Positions 55,701 to 63,997 of a stretch of DNA of 64,000 nucleotides are shown here, piece by piece (within the stretch, counting starts at the first letter, position 1; each line of letters opens with the position of its first letter). Origin of the DNA: a virus; IMG/VR virus record IMGVR_UViG_3300036770_006893, positions 62,001 to 126,000 of that record, one strand, 5' to 3'. A program made the translations under genes and the position numbers. The notes beneath the pieces are model-generated. The model made no database searches, was not told where the DNA came from, and saw only the letters and a program-made list of their open reading frames with translations.

Positions 55701-58700
55701 AACGAGCAGAAAAAGAAAGAGAGGAAGTAGCCGATCAATATCCGCATCTTGGATATAGAACCTTTAATATAACCAGAATTTCTCAATTCAATAACCAAGA
55801 TGAATTTGCGTCTTTTTTAAACGTAGAACCAGCCGATGCATCTCCTAGCGAAGATTATTGCACAGCCCAATCGGCTCAAGCATATGAGGCTGCTTATGTT
55901 TTTCCTAGAAAGGGTAAGTATTTACCAGACAACCAAAGATCTAATGTGCGAAGATTTAGTCGAGATATACTTCAGGCTAAAATAGAAGATATAGAAGTAG
56001 AAATTGCTTTTATGAATTATGTGAACACAAAAAATTTGATTATTTGGTTAGACGTATTGCCCTGTGCTGGTATTACGGAAAAGCTGTATCCTAGAAAAAA
56101 TAGCGATACTCAGGACGGGGCTCCGGCACGAGATAGATGGAGTCACATATCAAAAAACCTTAATAACTCTATCTATTTTACGCGATACGATAGGACTAAG
56201 GCCAAGATCGACTCTATGCAAAATGGTCCATTAAAGTCTTATTTAAAAGCATTATTTGAAATGAATGATAATCCAGATCCACGGCAGACAATTTTGGGCC
56301 AAACAAACTCTATCAGTATTCCAGACTCGGACACCACAATAACACTAGACCCAACAGATGAGAGCTTACCAAAAAGTCCAATATTTAGACTATATCTATT
56401 AAACCAGGAGCATATAGAAGGAAACGGGTTTAATTTTAGCATAAAATTTTCTGATTTAATCCATAAAAACACACAGCCTTTTGACAGTAACAACATAGCT
56501 GAAAACATAGACCCCTCTCTGATAAAGGCAGTAGAAAAAGACGGTATAGTACACTTACTGCCAACGCTATCTCCATTTGGATATAGCGATAATGATATAA
56601 ACTTTTTTAGACAGATCATACAATCAAATAATCTTCATACACTAAATAATAGATTCGCTAAATTTTCTGGTATGGATCTATTTACTGGAGCTGAAGATAA
56701 ATTGGGTTTTGGTAGAACAAAATTCAGTTTGGGTATAGCCGTATTGAATCCTAGTGATATGATGTCCGTTTCTGATAATGTATATGCTCTAGATCAAAAA
56801 ACAAATACAGACTCTAGTATAGTGAAATCTACAGCCGATTTATTAAATAATAGTATTTGTTGCTGGAATCTAATTTTACACATAAATACTAATGGATCTT
56901 CTAGGTTTTTGCCATCTGATATATTGGGAAATATACAGTATTACCAAATAGATCCTAAGATATATGGATATAATTTTATTGCTAATTTTGACAACAAGAA
57001 ATACTTATTACCGCCGGTCAACATAAATGCACCCTATGGATCGACACTAGATCCAGAGATTTGTAGATATTCGAAAGAAAAACTAAATGCCCCAAAATAC
57101 AATCCTGTCCCATTTAGTCCCTTTCCTTTTCTTATTGTTAATCCCCAGGCTTCATTGGTTGGAGCTCTAGCGGAAATAGCTTCTGTTGATGCGCAGCTAG
57201 ATCAAATGAATAGAGAATTTTATGATTATTTTAGAGATCTTCGATATGCTAGACAAGCAGAATTGTTTTTCAATAATCTATATGTGTCTAAATATGATAA
57301 ATATGCTATGGGCGGTTCCGACAAGGCTTTATTAAGCGTTAGTTATGATGATACCGCATGGTATATGCTAGAGGCCTCAATATTCAAATATGGTAATTGT
57401 CCAATTGTAAAAAAACGTAGATATAACTACATGAAATTAAATCATGTGGTTAATAAGTCTATGTCAATTTTTCCATTTTCTACTATCAGTAAATTAGACG
57501 ATATCATAAATGAAGACAATATTAAAATCATATCAATTCCACTAACATCTCTATCAGAAGCGACTTCTTTGAGATATGAGACTATTGAATTAGCAAAAGT
57601 CAATTTAGACAATCAAGTAGTTGCTCTGCAGCAACAGATTGATCGAATCGTAGCATCCAATCCGACATCGCCAACATTAGATCAGCTATATATAAGATTA
57701 AAAGAGCTGGTGCTTTTGGTCTCTTTGCATACCGAAACTATGCAAAGTATAGGAGCAAAAATCAAAAAATTTGATATAGTACAAATTAAAAAAACTATAA
57801 TTAACCAGGCTAGAAACACTAGTCATAACGCAACTCTCGCCGGTACGTATATCGTCGATGAAAATAACACTTTGGTGCCCATATCTACTGTTCCAGGGGT
57901 TATACAGTACAATAAGCTAATCAGTGTTCTTAAGACATCCTCATTATTAGACTTTAGTTTTAATCTCATACCGAATCCAGACCCAGAAGAACGCATAGAT
58001 ATTCCTTTTATTCTATCTAATAAATTAATATCGCTAAGCGGATTAATTCCATTTCATTTTTTCGATAAAGATAATGACGTAGTAACGATTAGATCTAAGT
58101 ATGATCTAATTAATGAGCTTAGGTCACAAAATAGATTAGACGAAGCCGATCAAATATTACAAACAATCAAAACTGCTCAAAAAGCACTAGAGTCAGAAGA
58201 AAAAAAACCCAATCCTGATCCAGAAACAATAAAAAGACTTAAGGAATCTCTATGGCTTGCAGAAAATATATTGATAGATAATAAAATCATAGCTAAGGGC
58301 TACACGTATCTTAAGGGTTCGTATAAAACGATACTGGAGCTACAAAATCCTATAATTGGCTATGCTATATCTAAACGTCCTGCCGATACTAATAGCATTA
58401 TCATATATGATGCAAAATATACTACGGTACAAGATTCTAAAACAATGCCAGCTAATATGTGGGGTCTTACCACGTCCAGCAATTCTACTATTTTAAAAGA
58501 TAGTGCTGTTGAATCAACAATATCAACTTTTGGTGAAGGATCGTATGGAACTGGATCTATGTTAGTTTCTCCTCCAACTATTTCTAGAAAAAAGATAGAT
58601 AATTATGAGCAACCATTAAATGAAAGACTTGGTATTGATTTTAATTTTAAAACACAAACAGTTGTTGCAGATTTCTATGACAAAAATCAAAATTTAGTAT

Positions 58701-60202
58701 TGAAAGATTTTATAGATGCAGTAATTGGTTATAGTTATAGTAACATAGAGATGGCCAATATAAGAAGCGGAGATAACTATATTGATCTTAGTACAAAAAA
58801 AATAGCCGCTTTATTCAATAAAAGCCCAATTTTCTTTAGAGACACAAACGACATGGCTTTTATGAATTTAAAGTTTGAAAAAGCATTACCTCAAAATATT
58901 CCTGACTATGGTGAAATAGAATTAGACATTAGTCTAGATTTTGGTATGCCTATCTACAAATTAAATTCTACAGACTTAAGTATTATTAACAGCAGATTAT
59001 CTGTTTTGCTTCGAAAGCGCTCTATAAGACCCAATTGTCAGACAAACAATCCAAATCTTGGTCAATGTCTACAAAACTATTGGACAGGCGTAGATCCTTC
59101 GTCCTTGTTTATCAATGATCTTTATTTCTATTTAGAAAATATAAATTCTGTTAGAGAGAATGTTAGAGAACAAAGAAAAAGCATAGCTACTGCTAGACTG
59201 AGACAACTATTAATAGAGATGAATTTTATTCTATTTTATTGTGACGCCGGGCAAGCTGTAGCAAATATATCTAGAGACGAAGACAGCCCTCCTTCATTTA
59301 GACCGTCGCCTTCTGTTAATATCGGGGTACCAATCAATAAGATAGAAATCTCAACAGAAAGTGATGGCTCTCTATCATTTAAAGAAATATATTATGCTGC
59401 TAATGACTATTGGATAAATATAGATCCAGAACAATCATGCTCTTTAGATAGATCTGCTATGCCAAAAATTTTGCTTAAAACAGAATATACATGCCAAATG
59501 GTCAACGATTACTTGTCTTCCGATATGCGAAACATATGTCCCAAAAGCGCGATAAATATTATAAATGGAATAGATGAAAGTATGGAAAATAATAGCACTA
59601 ACTACATATATAGATCGTCTACTAGAGAAATAAATAGACAAAAATCCTTATATCCTAATACTATATGGCCAGTTATAAACCCAGATGGTAGCGTTACAGA
59701 TGGTGAGACTCTTGTGGTTGATCGAAGTTTTTTCATAAACGCTTATGGAAAAGAAAGAAATCAATTGGTAACATCAAGAGAAACATATGTTCTACCAAAG
59801 ATATTTACTCCCAAAACACCGCCAGATGGACAAGTAGGCAATAAGGTTAAAAATATTTTTAATTTGGACAATATAAATAACCTCAAGGTAAGATTTAGAA
59901 GAATACCAAGAAAGCTTTCTAAGATAGACACTCATCATGAAAAATACAACCCTAATGAATTTGGCCAACTTACAAAAAGCTTGCTCTCCGGCCCTGGCGG
60001 CCCATTTTATCCAGATCTTCAATTCTGGTATTGTATTAACACAAGGACGGGATCTTATATTGATCCCCCTAAATACTTTAAATGGTTGAATGAAATGATA
60101 TTTAGGGCTTATTATGGCAGTATAGACGGTGCCGAGCACAGAGGGTCCAGTTTATCGTCTAGCAAGGAGTACTTCGATTGGTTGCCATATGACTACATGT
60201 AA
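52706..60202 (+). CDS. Giant baseplate-region protein with PKD-like domain, 2498 aa
   Basis: A 2,498-residue protein, with an 11-base overlap with the hub gene. Residues ~555-655 are a PKD/Ig-like domain (ILWSRISGPDCLRFSDS, then GKYILRLKVSNSFGVFYDRV). Residues ~970-1000 carry a charged helix with two Cys (ECYGVGDLPCSESERAEKER). A coiled-coil-like helix pair lies at ~1630-1690 (LDNQVVALQQQIDRIV), and another charged helix at ~1800-1870. The C-terminus is basic and aromatic, ending SSSKEYFDWLPYDYM. The family is unknown to me; size, position and lack of enzyme motifs point to a structural scaffold of the tail tip. The end overlaps the next gene by 14 bases. Confidence 0.6.
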   Translation: MITKTRENCVFYDKHFLDDLQGYSFVEENGAAFILYDDNTRLPVTINSNISSIISSEYASVPNRQKDVWYPVFLNLANNKINSRFLFKGSVQPYINLGIDEAISFPGKFRSWSIIGSSTMSCDWHISASVSTNISEYGLLCWIQDSSRKVSDIKIDDIPVGAMFKIKSFISYVIEVVVNGIKKKKTISISPSDVLYKIDKDNLQIINNGEIRFNLGKFNFLDKNKAFNLSTYLEYNYPRGSSEPEARYNERIDLVRSRIFGTLNSATTTTNIISNSTILFIPKGDVYSYFEDTQTKAISRIASSTYLSATLHQEYREIYNILTINQQKINGSALKISQVKLLQKIAMFLASYPLIDRTTISILLSEQAQTIINDFINLSVGNNVPEETRQLKLALIKISELFKNLSSNIKYNQNTSGYCFSTTDIIKNLIGKYGSYLNIGSTNTTLSYTPRLKYGPHVKINQDIISKVSTSISNAVVYNNFVSQIGPFTLQSAITANQTYFSVYDTRSRSPRVNIPLWDINKRKILNITSKFTAGDDFIINYDQKIKEIGSGDEIQFRMDVRDLGLQDELIPGEDSQILWSRISGPDCLRFSDSNRSFVRGINGGFIGNLDLKYQDSTVPYPTLFIKSIGKYILRLKVSNSFGVFYDRVTLYVVNANGEYAPGQRPPLLNKATLVNIAPTNGIVSICPHLREFAIGKQGIFWPIYSDLSTFDTVTNPYGKTASFGGDLRKYAFDLGLDANGKKSIINTPVPLSLSYIPNNTKMQISRIILSHMMDNNNECYNCGSFFKTIIDNKGFTLDVDSSFFLTDENNARKEFNYPQDVSSDYTKIISYGGYSPNLINNDLGISIPYHPSPSSILPNITGMELTNDSFPEGRQVHLCHLKRVDAEKPMVFEKGCFHPSYGWLPNNRTTDPRYRPYINSLYNNFINKTAVINFKPEYRKTFIFKGPGFFYLDNANSDIANPNHINTPNIYFSSIELRLAEEAQECYGVGDLPCSESERAEKEREEVADQYPHLGYRTFNITRISQFNNQDEFASFLNVEPADASPSEDYCTAQSAQAYEAAYVFPRKGKYLPDNQRSNVRRFSRDILQAKIEDIEVEIAFMNYVNTKNLIIWLDVLPCAGITEKLYPRKNSDTQDGAPARDRWSHISKNLNNSIYFTRYDRTKAKIDSMQNGPLKSYLKALFEMNDNPDPRQTILGQTNSISIPDSDTTITLDPTDESLPKSPIFRLYLLNQEHIEGNGFNFSIKFSDLIHKNTQPFDSNNIAENIDPSLIKAVEKDGIVHLLPTLSPFGYSDNDINFFRQIIQSNNLHTLNNRFAKFSGMDLFTGAEDKLGFGRTKFSLGIAVLNPSDMMSVSDNVYALDQKTNTDSSIVKSTADLLNNSICCWNLILHINTNGSSRFLPSDILGNIQYYQIDPKIYGYNFIANFDNKKYLLPPVNINAPYGSTLDPEICRYSKEKLNAPKYNPVPFSPFPFLIVNPQASLVGALAEIASVDAQLDQMNREFYDYFRDLRYARQAELFFNNLYVSKYDKYAMGGSDKALLSVSYDDTAWYMLEASIFKYGNCPIVKKRRYNYMKLNHVVNKSMSIFPFSTISKLDDIINEDNIKIISIPLTSLSEATSLRYETIELAKVNLDNQVVALQQQIDRIVASNPTSPTLDQLYIRLKELVLLVSLHTETMQSIGAKIKKFDIVQIKKTIINQARNTSHNATLAGTYIVDENNTLVPISTVPGVIQYNKLISVLKTSSLLDFSFNLIPNPDPEERIDIPFILSNKLISLSGLIPFHFFDKDNDVVTIRSKYDLINELRSQNRLDEADQILQTIKTAQKALESEEKKPNPDPETIKRLKESLWLAENILIDNKIIAKGYTYLKGSYKTILELQNPIIGYAISKRPADTNSIIIYDAKYTTVQDSKTMPANMWGLTTSSNSTILKDSAVESTISTFGEGSYGTGSMLVSPPTISRKKIDNYEQPLNERLGIDFNFKTQTVVADFYDKNQNLVLKDFIDAVIGYSYSNIEMANIRSGDNYIDLSTKKIAALFNKSPIFFRDTNDMAFMNLKFEKALPQNIPDYGEIELDISLDFGMPIYKLNSTDLSIINSRLSVLLRKRSIRPNCQTNNPNLGQCLQNYWTGVDPSSLFINDLYFYLENINSVRENVREQRKSIATARLRQLLIEMNFILFYCDAGQAVANISRDEDSPPSFRPSPSVNIGVPINKIEISTESDGSLSFKEIYYAANDYWINIDPEQSCSLDRSAMPKILLKTEYTCQMVNDYLSSDMRNICPKSAINIINGIDESMENNSTNYIYRSSTREINRQKSLYPNTIWPVINPDGSVTDGETLVVDRSFFINAYGKERNQLVTSRETYVLPKIFTPKTPPDGQVGNKVKNIFNLDNINNLKVRFRRIPRKLSKIDTHHEKYNPNEFGQLTKSLLSGPGGPFYPDLQFWYCINTRTGSYIDPPKYFKWLNEMIFRAYYGSIDGAEHRGSSLSSSKEYFDWLPYDYM

Positions 60203-60581
60203 TTTCATAAAAATAGGCTTAAATTTAGCCACTTGTATAAATTGCGGAATGACTATAGAAATTAATGATAGTATAGAAGATATGCCCATATTTCCGTGTG
60301 CTGGTCCCATAGTAGATCCATTAAAAGCCGACTTGTCTGATGCTGAAATCATTAAAGCTCAGGCCTTAGAATTAAAGCCAGATGGTCTGGATTCATCAAA
60401 CATGTGCTCGGAGGACCAGATTTTGACTAGATACAAACAATGTGGTGAGTGTGATTTTTTTGACCACAATACATGCACTAAATGTGGATGCATATTGGTT
60501 AGCAATAAAATATATATGAGTAAGCTTGCTTGGAAAACAGAGCAATGCCCTATAGGTAAATGGGGTCCTATATCAGACTAA
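60189..60581 (+). CDS. Zinc-ribbon protein ending the structural operon, 130 aa
   Basis: The start is set at ATG 60189 (14-base overlap with the giant upstream gene); an in-frame upstream codon at 60129 would add 20 unlikely residues. Cys pairs occur at 4/16/19, and a dense C-terminal cluster at C85, C88, C96, C99, C101 and C120, in the pattern CxxC...CxxCxC...CPIGKW. This ending occurs in small DUF6171-like phage and bacterial proteins of unknown function. Zinc or iron-sulfur binding is likely. It may be a virion-assembly or regulatory factor. It is the last plus-strand gene, and its stop overlaps the stop of the opposite-strand gene. Confidence 0.7.
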   Translation: MTTCNFIKIGLNLATCINCGMTIEINDSIEDMPIFPCAGPIVDPLKADLSDAEIIKAQALELKPDGLDSSNMCSEDQILTRYKQCGECDFFDHNTCTKCGCILVSNKIYMSKLAWKTEQCPIGKWGPISD

Positions 60582-60898
60582 TCCTTTTTCTGATATTTGT
60601 GCCATCCTTTATTGGGTAAATAATTGCCGTTGTCGTCTTTACGTTTTGGAAAAAGAGTACCGCCCTTTTTGTGTTGACCAAAGGCCAGAACAGCTCCACA
60701 GTCAGCGCATCTTAATTCATAGTAATCATTTCCGTCCACAGATCTTACAACAAACTTTAAATTGGTGCTTCCACAAAGACCGCATTTTTCTTCAGAAAAA
60801 ATTTCTTGAATTAGCGCAAGCTCTTTGAATATTTCTTTCTGCCCAGCTGCTTCTAGTTCGAACGATAATTTATCATTTGCTTTATAAATTACTTTCAT
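60578..60898 (-). CDS. Zinc-binding protein, likely recombination/replication-associated, 106 aa
   Basis: A 106-residue protein with one four-Cys zinc site: C39, C42, C64 and C67. It has a helical N-terminus and a basic C-terminal tail (KKGGTLFPKRKDDNGNYLP). It begins 3 bases after the stop of the annealing-like gene, so the two are probably co-translated. I recall similar small zinc proteins next to recombination genes in other phages. A role as a DNA-binding partner is plausible but unproven. Confidence 0.6.
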   Translation of the reverse strand: MKVIYKANDKLSFELEAAGQKEIFKELALIQEIFSEEKCGLCGSTNLKFVVRSVDGNDYYELRCADCGAVLAFGQHKKGGTLFPKRKDDNGNYLPNKGWHKYQKKD

Positions 60899-60901
60899 AA
60901 A

Positions 60902-61627
60902 TTACTTCCATTCTTGGGTATATCCGATTAGGTTATCTGATATGGAACTAGTATCTTGTTGATACTTGGACAAATTTCTGATTACACTAACCGCATCTTG
61001 GTGTGAAATACTGTATATATTTTTACTGTCTAGGCCACTAGATTCTAATAGCTTAGATATATTTATATTAAGTCTTTGTCCTATAACGTCAATGAAATTT
61101 ATTTGATTATTTGTGATTTTATTGACAGACCCAGAATCCGGATGATCCTCTACTGTATCTACTATTTCTTCAGCGGCCACCACCTTCCTTAGTCTTAGGG
61201 CGCGTCTTAATGCTCTACCCTCCGCTCTTGTTTCAGCTACTGCTACAGGATGATTTCTATATACTTTATCACAATTTCCCCAATAGACATCAGCAGCCCC
61301 ACTAACTGATCGATGTCTAATATCTTTATCTATAGAGCTATCATTAAGAATATAATCAAGCCTATACACTACCGTAGCTCTTTTCTCATTATCCGGAGAT
61401 GGAGACTGAACCACATCCGTCAATATGCTAATAATGGAACAATTTAATACGGACTCAAAGATACGCCTCAATCCATCTGTGGTCGGATTGCCTTTGATTT
61501 TTTCGTCATCAGACAACTGAGACAAAACGTAATCGGTCCAAGATACATCAGAAATATCTGGTTTTTCCAAACTCATTTCTTGTTGTTCTGTTTGTGGTTC
61601 AGGTGTGTCCTTTTTTAATCTTGGCAT
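60902..61627 (-). CDS. Putative Rad52/ERF-like single-strand annealing protein, 241 aa
   Basis: A 241-residue protein. Residues ~85-150 contain RATVVYRLDYILND, a VYWGNCDKVYRNHPVAV segment and AETRAEGRALRRALRL (131-146). The last is a helix pattern seen at the end of the core domain in phage single-strand annealing proteins. Residues ~170-240 (ITNNQINFIDVIGQRLNI, then ISHQDAVSVIRNLSKYQ) resemble the small C-terminal domain often attached to RecT/ERF/Rad52-type proteins. The N-terminal ~30 residues look disordered. Known role of such proteins: pairing of complementary DNA in phage recombination and replication. It starts at TAATG overlap with the upstream endonuclease gene. Remote similarity only. 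Confidence 0.45.
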   Translation of the reverse strand: MPRLKKDTPEPQTEQQEMSLEKPDISDVSWTDYVLSQLSDDEKIKGNPTTDGLRRIFESVLNCSIISILTDVVQSPSPDNEKRATVVYRLDYILNDSSIDKDIRHRSVSGAADVYWGNCDKVYRNHPVAVAETRAEGRALRRALRLRKVVAAEEIVDTVEDHPDSGSVNKITNNQINFIDVIGQRLNINISKLLESSGLDSKNIYSISHQDAVSVIRNLSKYQQDTSSISDNLIGYTQEWK

Positions 61628-62415
61628 TATTTATCCTCTATGGTAAATGAAGAAATCTGTTTATTGTTATTCTGTATCTCATCTATCGTACTCAGCAATT
61701 GCTGTAAAATGTTTTCAGCTCTAGTAGGAGAAAAGTCCTTATATTGTTTTATTCTAATAATATTCCATCCTTTTCCCAAAATTAATCCTGATTTTTTATT
61801 ATCGTATGCTTTATTTTTTTTTAACGAATCCTCACCCCAAACCGGAGCAAAATGAGACGGTCCATCAACCTCTATAGCTGTGTTAATAGTAGGGAGAAAA
61901 AGGTCTATTTGCAACTTGGTATTTGTAAGAATTTGTTCTTTATGAAAGTCTACTCTATAGCCCATTTCTATTAGTTTTGTCAATAAGAAGTTTTCTAATT
62001 TAGAGCCAACCTTACTAGCCTCCCTGACTGCTTTATTAGCCATCGATAACAGCTGTTCTTTTTCGTCCTCTGTTTTTAAATTCCATGCCGCTCTAGCTTT
62101 AGATTTCCTGTCTTTTATCTCTTCCTCCGATAACTGGCTCCAAGACTTAAGAACAGAATTACCAATTGAACGTTTAGTTGCTTCGCTTCTCTTACGTCCT
62201 TTGGTTGGGTGTGTGTGTTTTCCTGTGACAAGGGCGTTTTTTTGCGCCTCAGATTTATTGCGTATATTTATTTTTAAACGTATGGCATCTCGTCTAATTT
62301 TATTAGCATATGTCCCACATGCCTCCGCGATGTCTGCAAAACTTTTATTTTCATCAATATACAGTTTTTTGATTAACTTTTTCTTTTCCTCATCACCCAG
62401 CTGATTGTATAACAT
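61627..62415 (-). CDS. HTH/NUMOD3/Vsr-like endonuclease (homing-type)
   Basis: A 262-residue protein. Residues ~1-50 form a helix-turn-helix (SFADIAEACGTYANKIRRDA). Residues ~66-90 form a NUMOD3-like DNA-binding motif (GRKRSEATKRSIGNSV). Residues ~137-228 form a PD-(D/E)XK/Vsr-like nuclease domain with E141, D171 (LQIDLFLP), E182-x-D184 (AIEVDGPSHF) and a closing strand GWNIIRIK. The combination is typical of free-standing phage homing endonucleases of the Vsr/EDxHD class. It sits in a minus-strand operon between a glycan-related group and the annealing-like gene, overlapping both neighbours. It is probably a mobile DNA-cutting gene, though a repair nuclease is possible. Confidence 0.7.
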   Translation of the reverse strand: MLYNQLGDEEKKKLIKKLYIDENKSFADIAEACGTYANKIRRDAIRLKINIRNKSEAQKNALVTGKHTHPTKGRKRSEATKRSIGNSVLKSWSQLSEEEIKDRKSKARAAWNLKTEDEKEQLLSMANKAVREASKVGSKLENFLLTKLIEMGYRVDFHKEQILTNTKLQIDLFLPTINTAIEVDGPSHFAPVWGEDSLKKNKAYDNKKSGLILGKGWNIIRIKQYKDFSPTRAENILQQLLSTIDEIQNNNKQISSFTIEDK

Positions 62416-62869
62416 TGATTATTTCCTCATATGAGAACTTGTTGATTTTATTGACACGTAATGATGGCCAGCATATGTTATATATGTTTTTTACATCATC
62501 ACTAGTTGATATAATATGTAAATTATTTTTTTCAAACAGTTTTTTCCATAAAGTATATTCTGTATATCCAGAAGCCCATGGTGTCTCATTAGTATAAAAA
62601 AATACGTTATGCGCTTTTGGAAAACTATTAGATAGCATTAAAGACATAGTATCAAATATAACAATATTACCATCAAAAAACTTACTATGGCTTATAGGCA
62701 TAAGAGGGATGTTCATATGAGACGTCATAGACGAAGAGCAATTAAATATGCAAATATTGCTCAACGGATTATGGTCTATAAAAGGTCTTATTTCTGATAT
62801 TAGGGCAATGTGTTCAGCAGACTGATTGAGGTATAGGCATATGAATGCTAGATCTTTTGTTAGTTTCAT
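62393..62869 (-). CDS. Unknown protein beside glycosyltransferase-like gene, 158 aa
   Basis: A 158-residue alpha/beta protein (FICLYLNQSAEHIALI, GNIVIFDTMSLMLSN, AHNVFFYTNETPWASG). The alternating strands and a TNETPWASG loop resemble one half of a GT-B glycosyltransferase, the N-terminal domain. It overlaps the next gene upstream by 4 bases (ATGA) and the endonuclease by 23. It may form a two-chain enzyme with the 62866-63600 product, but no nucleotide-sugar site can be shown. Confidence 0.5.
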   Translation of the reverse strand: MKLTKDLAFICLYLNQSAEHIALISEIRPFIDHNPLSNICIFNCSSSMTSHMNIPLMPISHSKFFDGNIVIFDTMSLMLSNSFPKAHNVFFYTNETPWASGYTEYTLWKKLFEKNNLHIISTSDDVKNIYNICWPSLRVNKINKFSYEEIINVIQSAG

Positions 62870-63600
62870 TTTACTATCTTTTCTAGAAAATCCTCTATAT
62901 CTACAGGACTAAAACTATTTGTGTTTTTGTTTATTGTGAGAGTCTCTGCGTCTAATATGACGCAGCCACAGGTATATGCTTCAGCAACATAGGACTCATA
63001 TTTATTTGACACAAAATATTTGCAATTATTTAAGATATCATTTTTGTCTAGTTCTGTAAGCATTCCGAGATTTTGAGGATGCTGTATAGATTTGTTATTA
63101 AATAATAAAAATTTACTATCTTTTGTTTCTGGATATAGATGTTTTTTTATATGTTGTGGAATCTCACTATCCTCATCCAAAAAATATGCTATCCTATCTA
63201 TTCTGTTGTAGTTTTCGTTGTTCTTAGAAGTAAATAAATTTTTGTTTATACAATAATCTGGTAGTACTAGAACATTGCTGTATCGCCGAAACTCATCATG
63301 GTCTTGGGGGTGTAAAATGTGTTTAGCCTTTTTAATATATCTAATAGCATCTTTATTGATTTGTGATCTGCTATGATATATAAACGCTTTTGTCAGTATG
63401 TCACCATATTCGCCCACAAACTGTATGATTTCGTTAGAAATAAAGGAACTATCAAAGATGTAGGCATTAGCACTAATCTTATGATGTATCTCATATAGAT
63501 TTGTAGGTTTGTCTATGAATATTTGAAATTTTGTGCTATTTATGTGTTTGATAGCACTCAATATTCTGTTGTCTCTATCAGACAAAAATACTTTTATCAT
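62866..63600 (-). CDS. Glycosyltransferase-like (GT-B C-terminal pattern) protein, 244 aa
   Basis: A 244-residue alpha/beta protein. Residues ~185-230 read GMLTELDKNDILNNCKYFVS then YESYVAEAYTCGCVILDAET. The helix-strand ExxxCGCVILD pattern is like the nucleotide-sugar-binding end of GT-B glycosyltransferases, where a Glu before a Gly-Cys/Thr-Pro loop contacts the donor. The N-terminal half has Rossmann-like strands (YIFDSSFISNEII). Known role of the family: sugar transfer, here possibly to phage DNA or virion or host glycan. It is short for a complete GT-B enzyme, so a partner (the 158-aa gene) may supply the other half. Confidence 0.45.
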   Translation of the reverse strand: MIKVFLSDRDNRILSAIKHINSTKFQIFIDKPTNLYEIHHKISANAYIFDSSFISNEIIQFVGEYGDILTKAFIYHSRSQINKDAIRYIKKAKHILHPQDHDEFRRYSNVLVLPDYCINKNLFTSKNNENYNRIDRIAYFLDEDSEIPQHIKKHLYPETKDSKFLLFNNKSIQHPQNLGMLTELDKNDILNNCKYFVSNKYESYVAEAYTCGCVILDAETLTINKNTNSFSPVDIEDFLEKIVK

Positions 63601-63997
63601 AAAAGTTTTTGACCCTTTTTATATCGTCTAATGTATTAATTTTGTAAATATTCTTTGTATTGCGAATAGCTATTGGTTCTATATCTATATTATTATTTAT
63701 TAGCAGGTTTACAAGCTCAAAAATATACAGATGATCTAATTTGTATAGTTTAGATAATTTTTGGATCGATTTAATTGTCCTGTTGTTCATAAATATGCAT
63801 TCAGACCATTGGTGTTTCAGGCCGTAAAACAGATACTCAACTTTTGTGGGATCTTGTATACCTATAGAGAAACCATCTTTATTTTTTGGTAATACGAACA
63901 GTGCTGTTTTTTGTGATATGGGTAATTTTTCTTTTAAGAGAACACCGTTGTTGATAAGTAAAAGATTTGATGGCTTTTTTGTGATTATATAATGCAT
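63578..63997 (-). CDS. Unknown phage protein, 139 aa, start near window edge
   Basis: A 139-residue protein beginning at the ATG at 63997, three bases from the window end. The frame is open to the edge, so the true start may lie outside. It has a beta-strand N-terminus (HYIITKKPSNLLLINNGVLL), a DGFSIGIQDPTKVEYLFYGL segment, and a helical C-terminus with LSKLYKLDHLYIFELVNLLI. The family is unknown. It overlaps the glycosyltransferase-like gene by 23 bases, so it belongs to the same operon. Confidence 0.45.
   Translation of the reverse strand: MHYIITKKPSNLLLINNGVLLKEKLPISQKTALFVLPKNKDGFSIGIQDPTKVEYLFYGLKHQWSECIFMNNRTIKSIQKLSKLYKLDHLYIFELVNLLINNNIDIEPIAIRNTKNIYKINTLDDIKRVKNFYDKSIFV

Noticed and set aside
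60570-60596. ATATCAG/CTGATAT hairpin at the convergent junction as a bidirectional terminator
   Set aside because: Only 7 bp, AT-rich, with a 13-base loop and no T-run on either strand.
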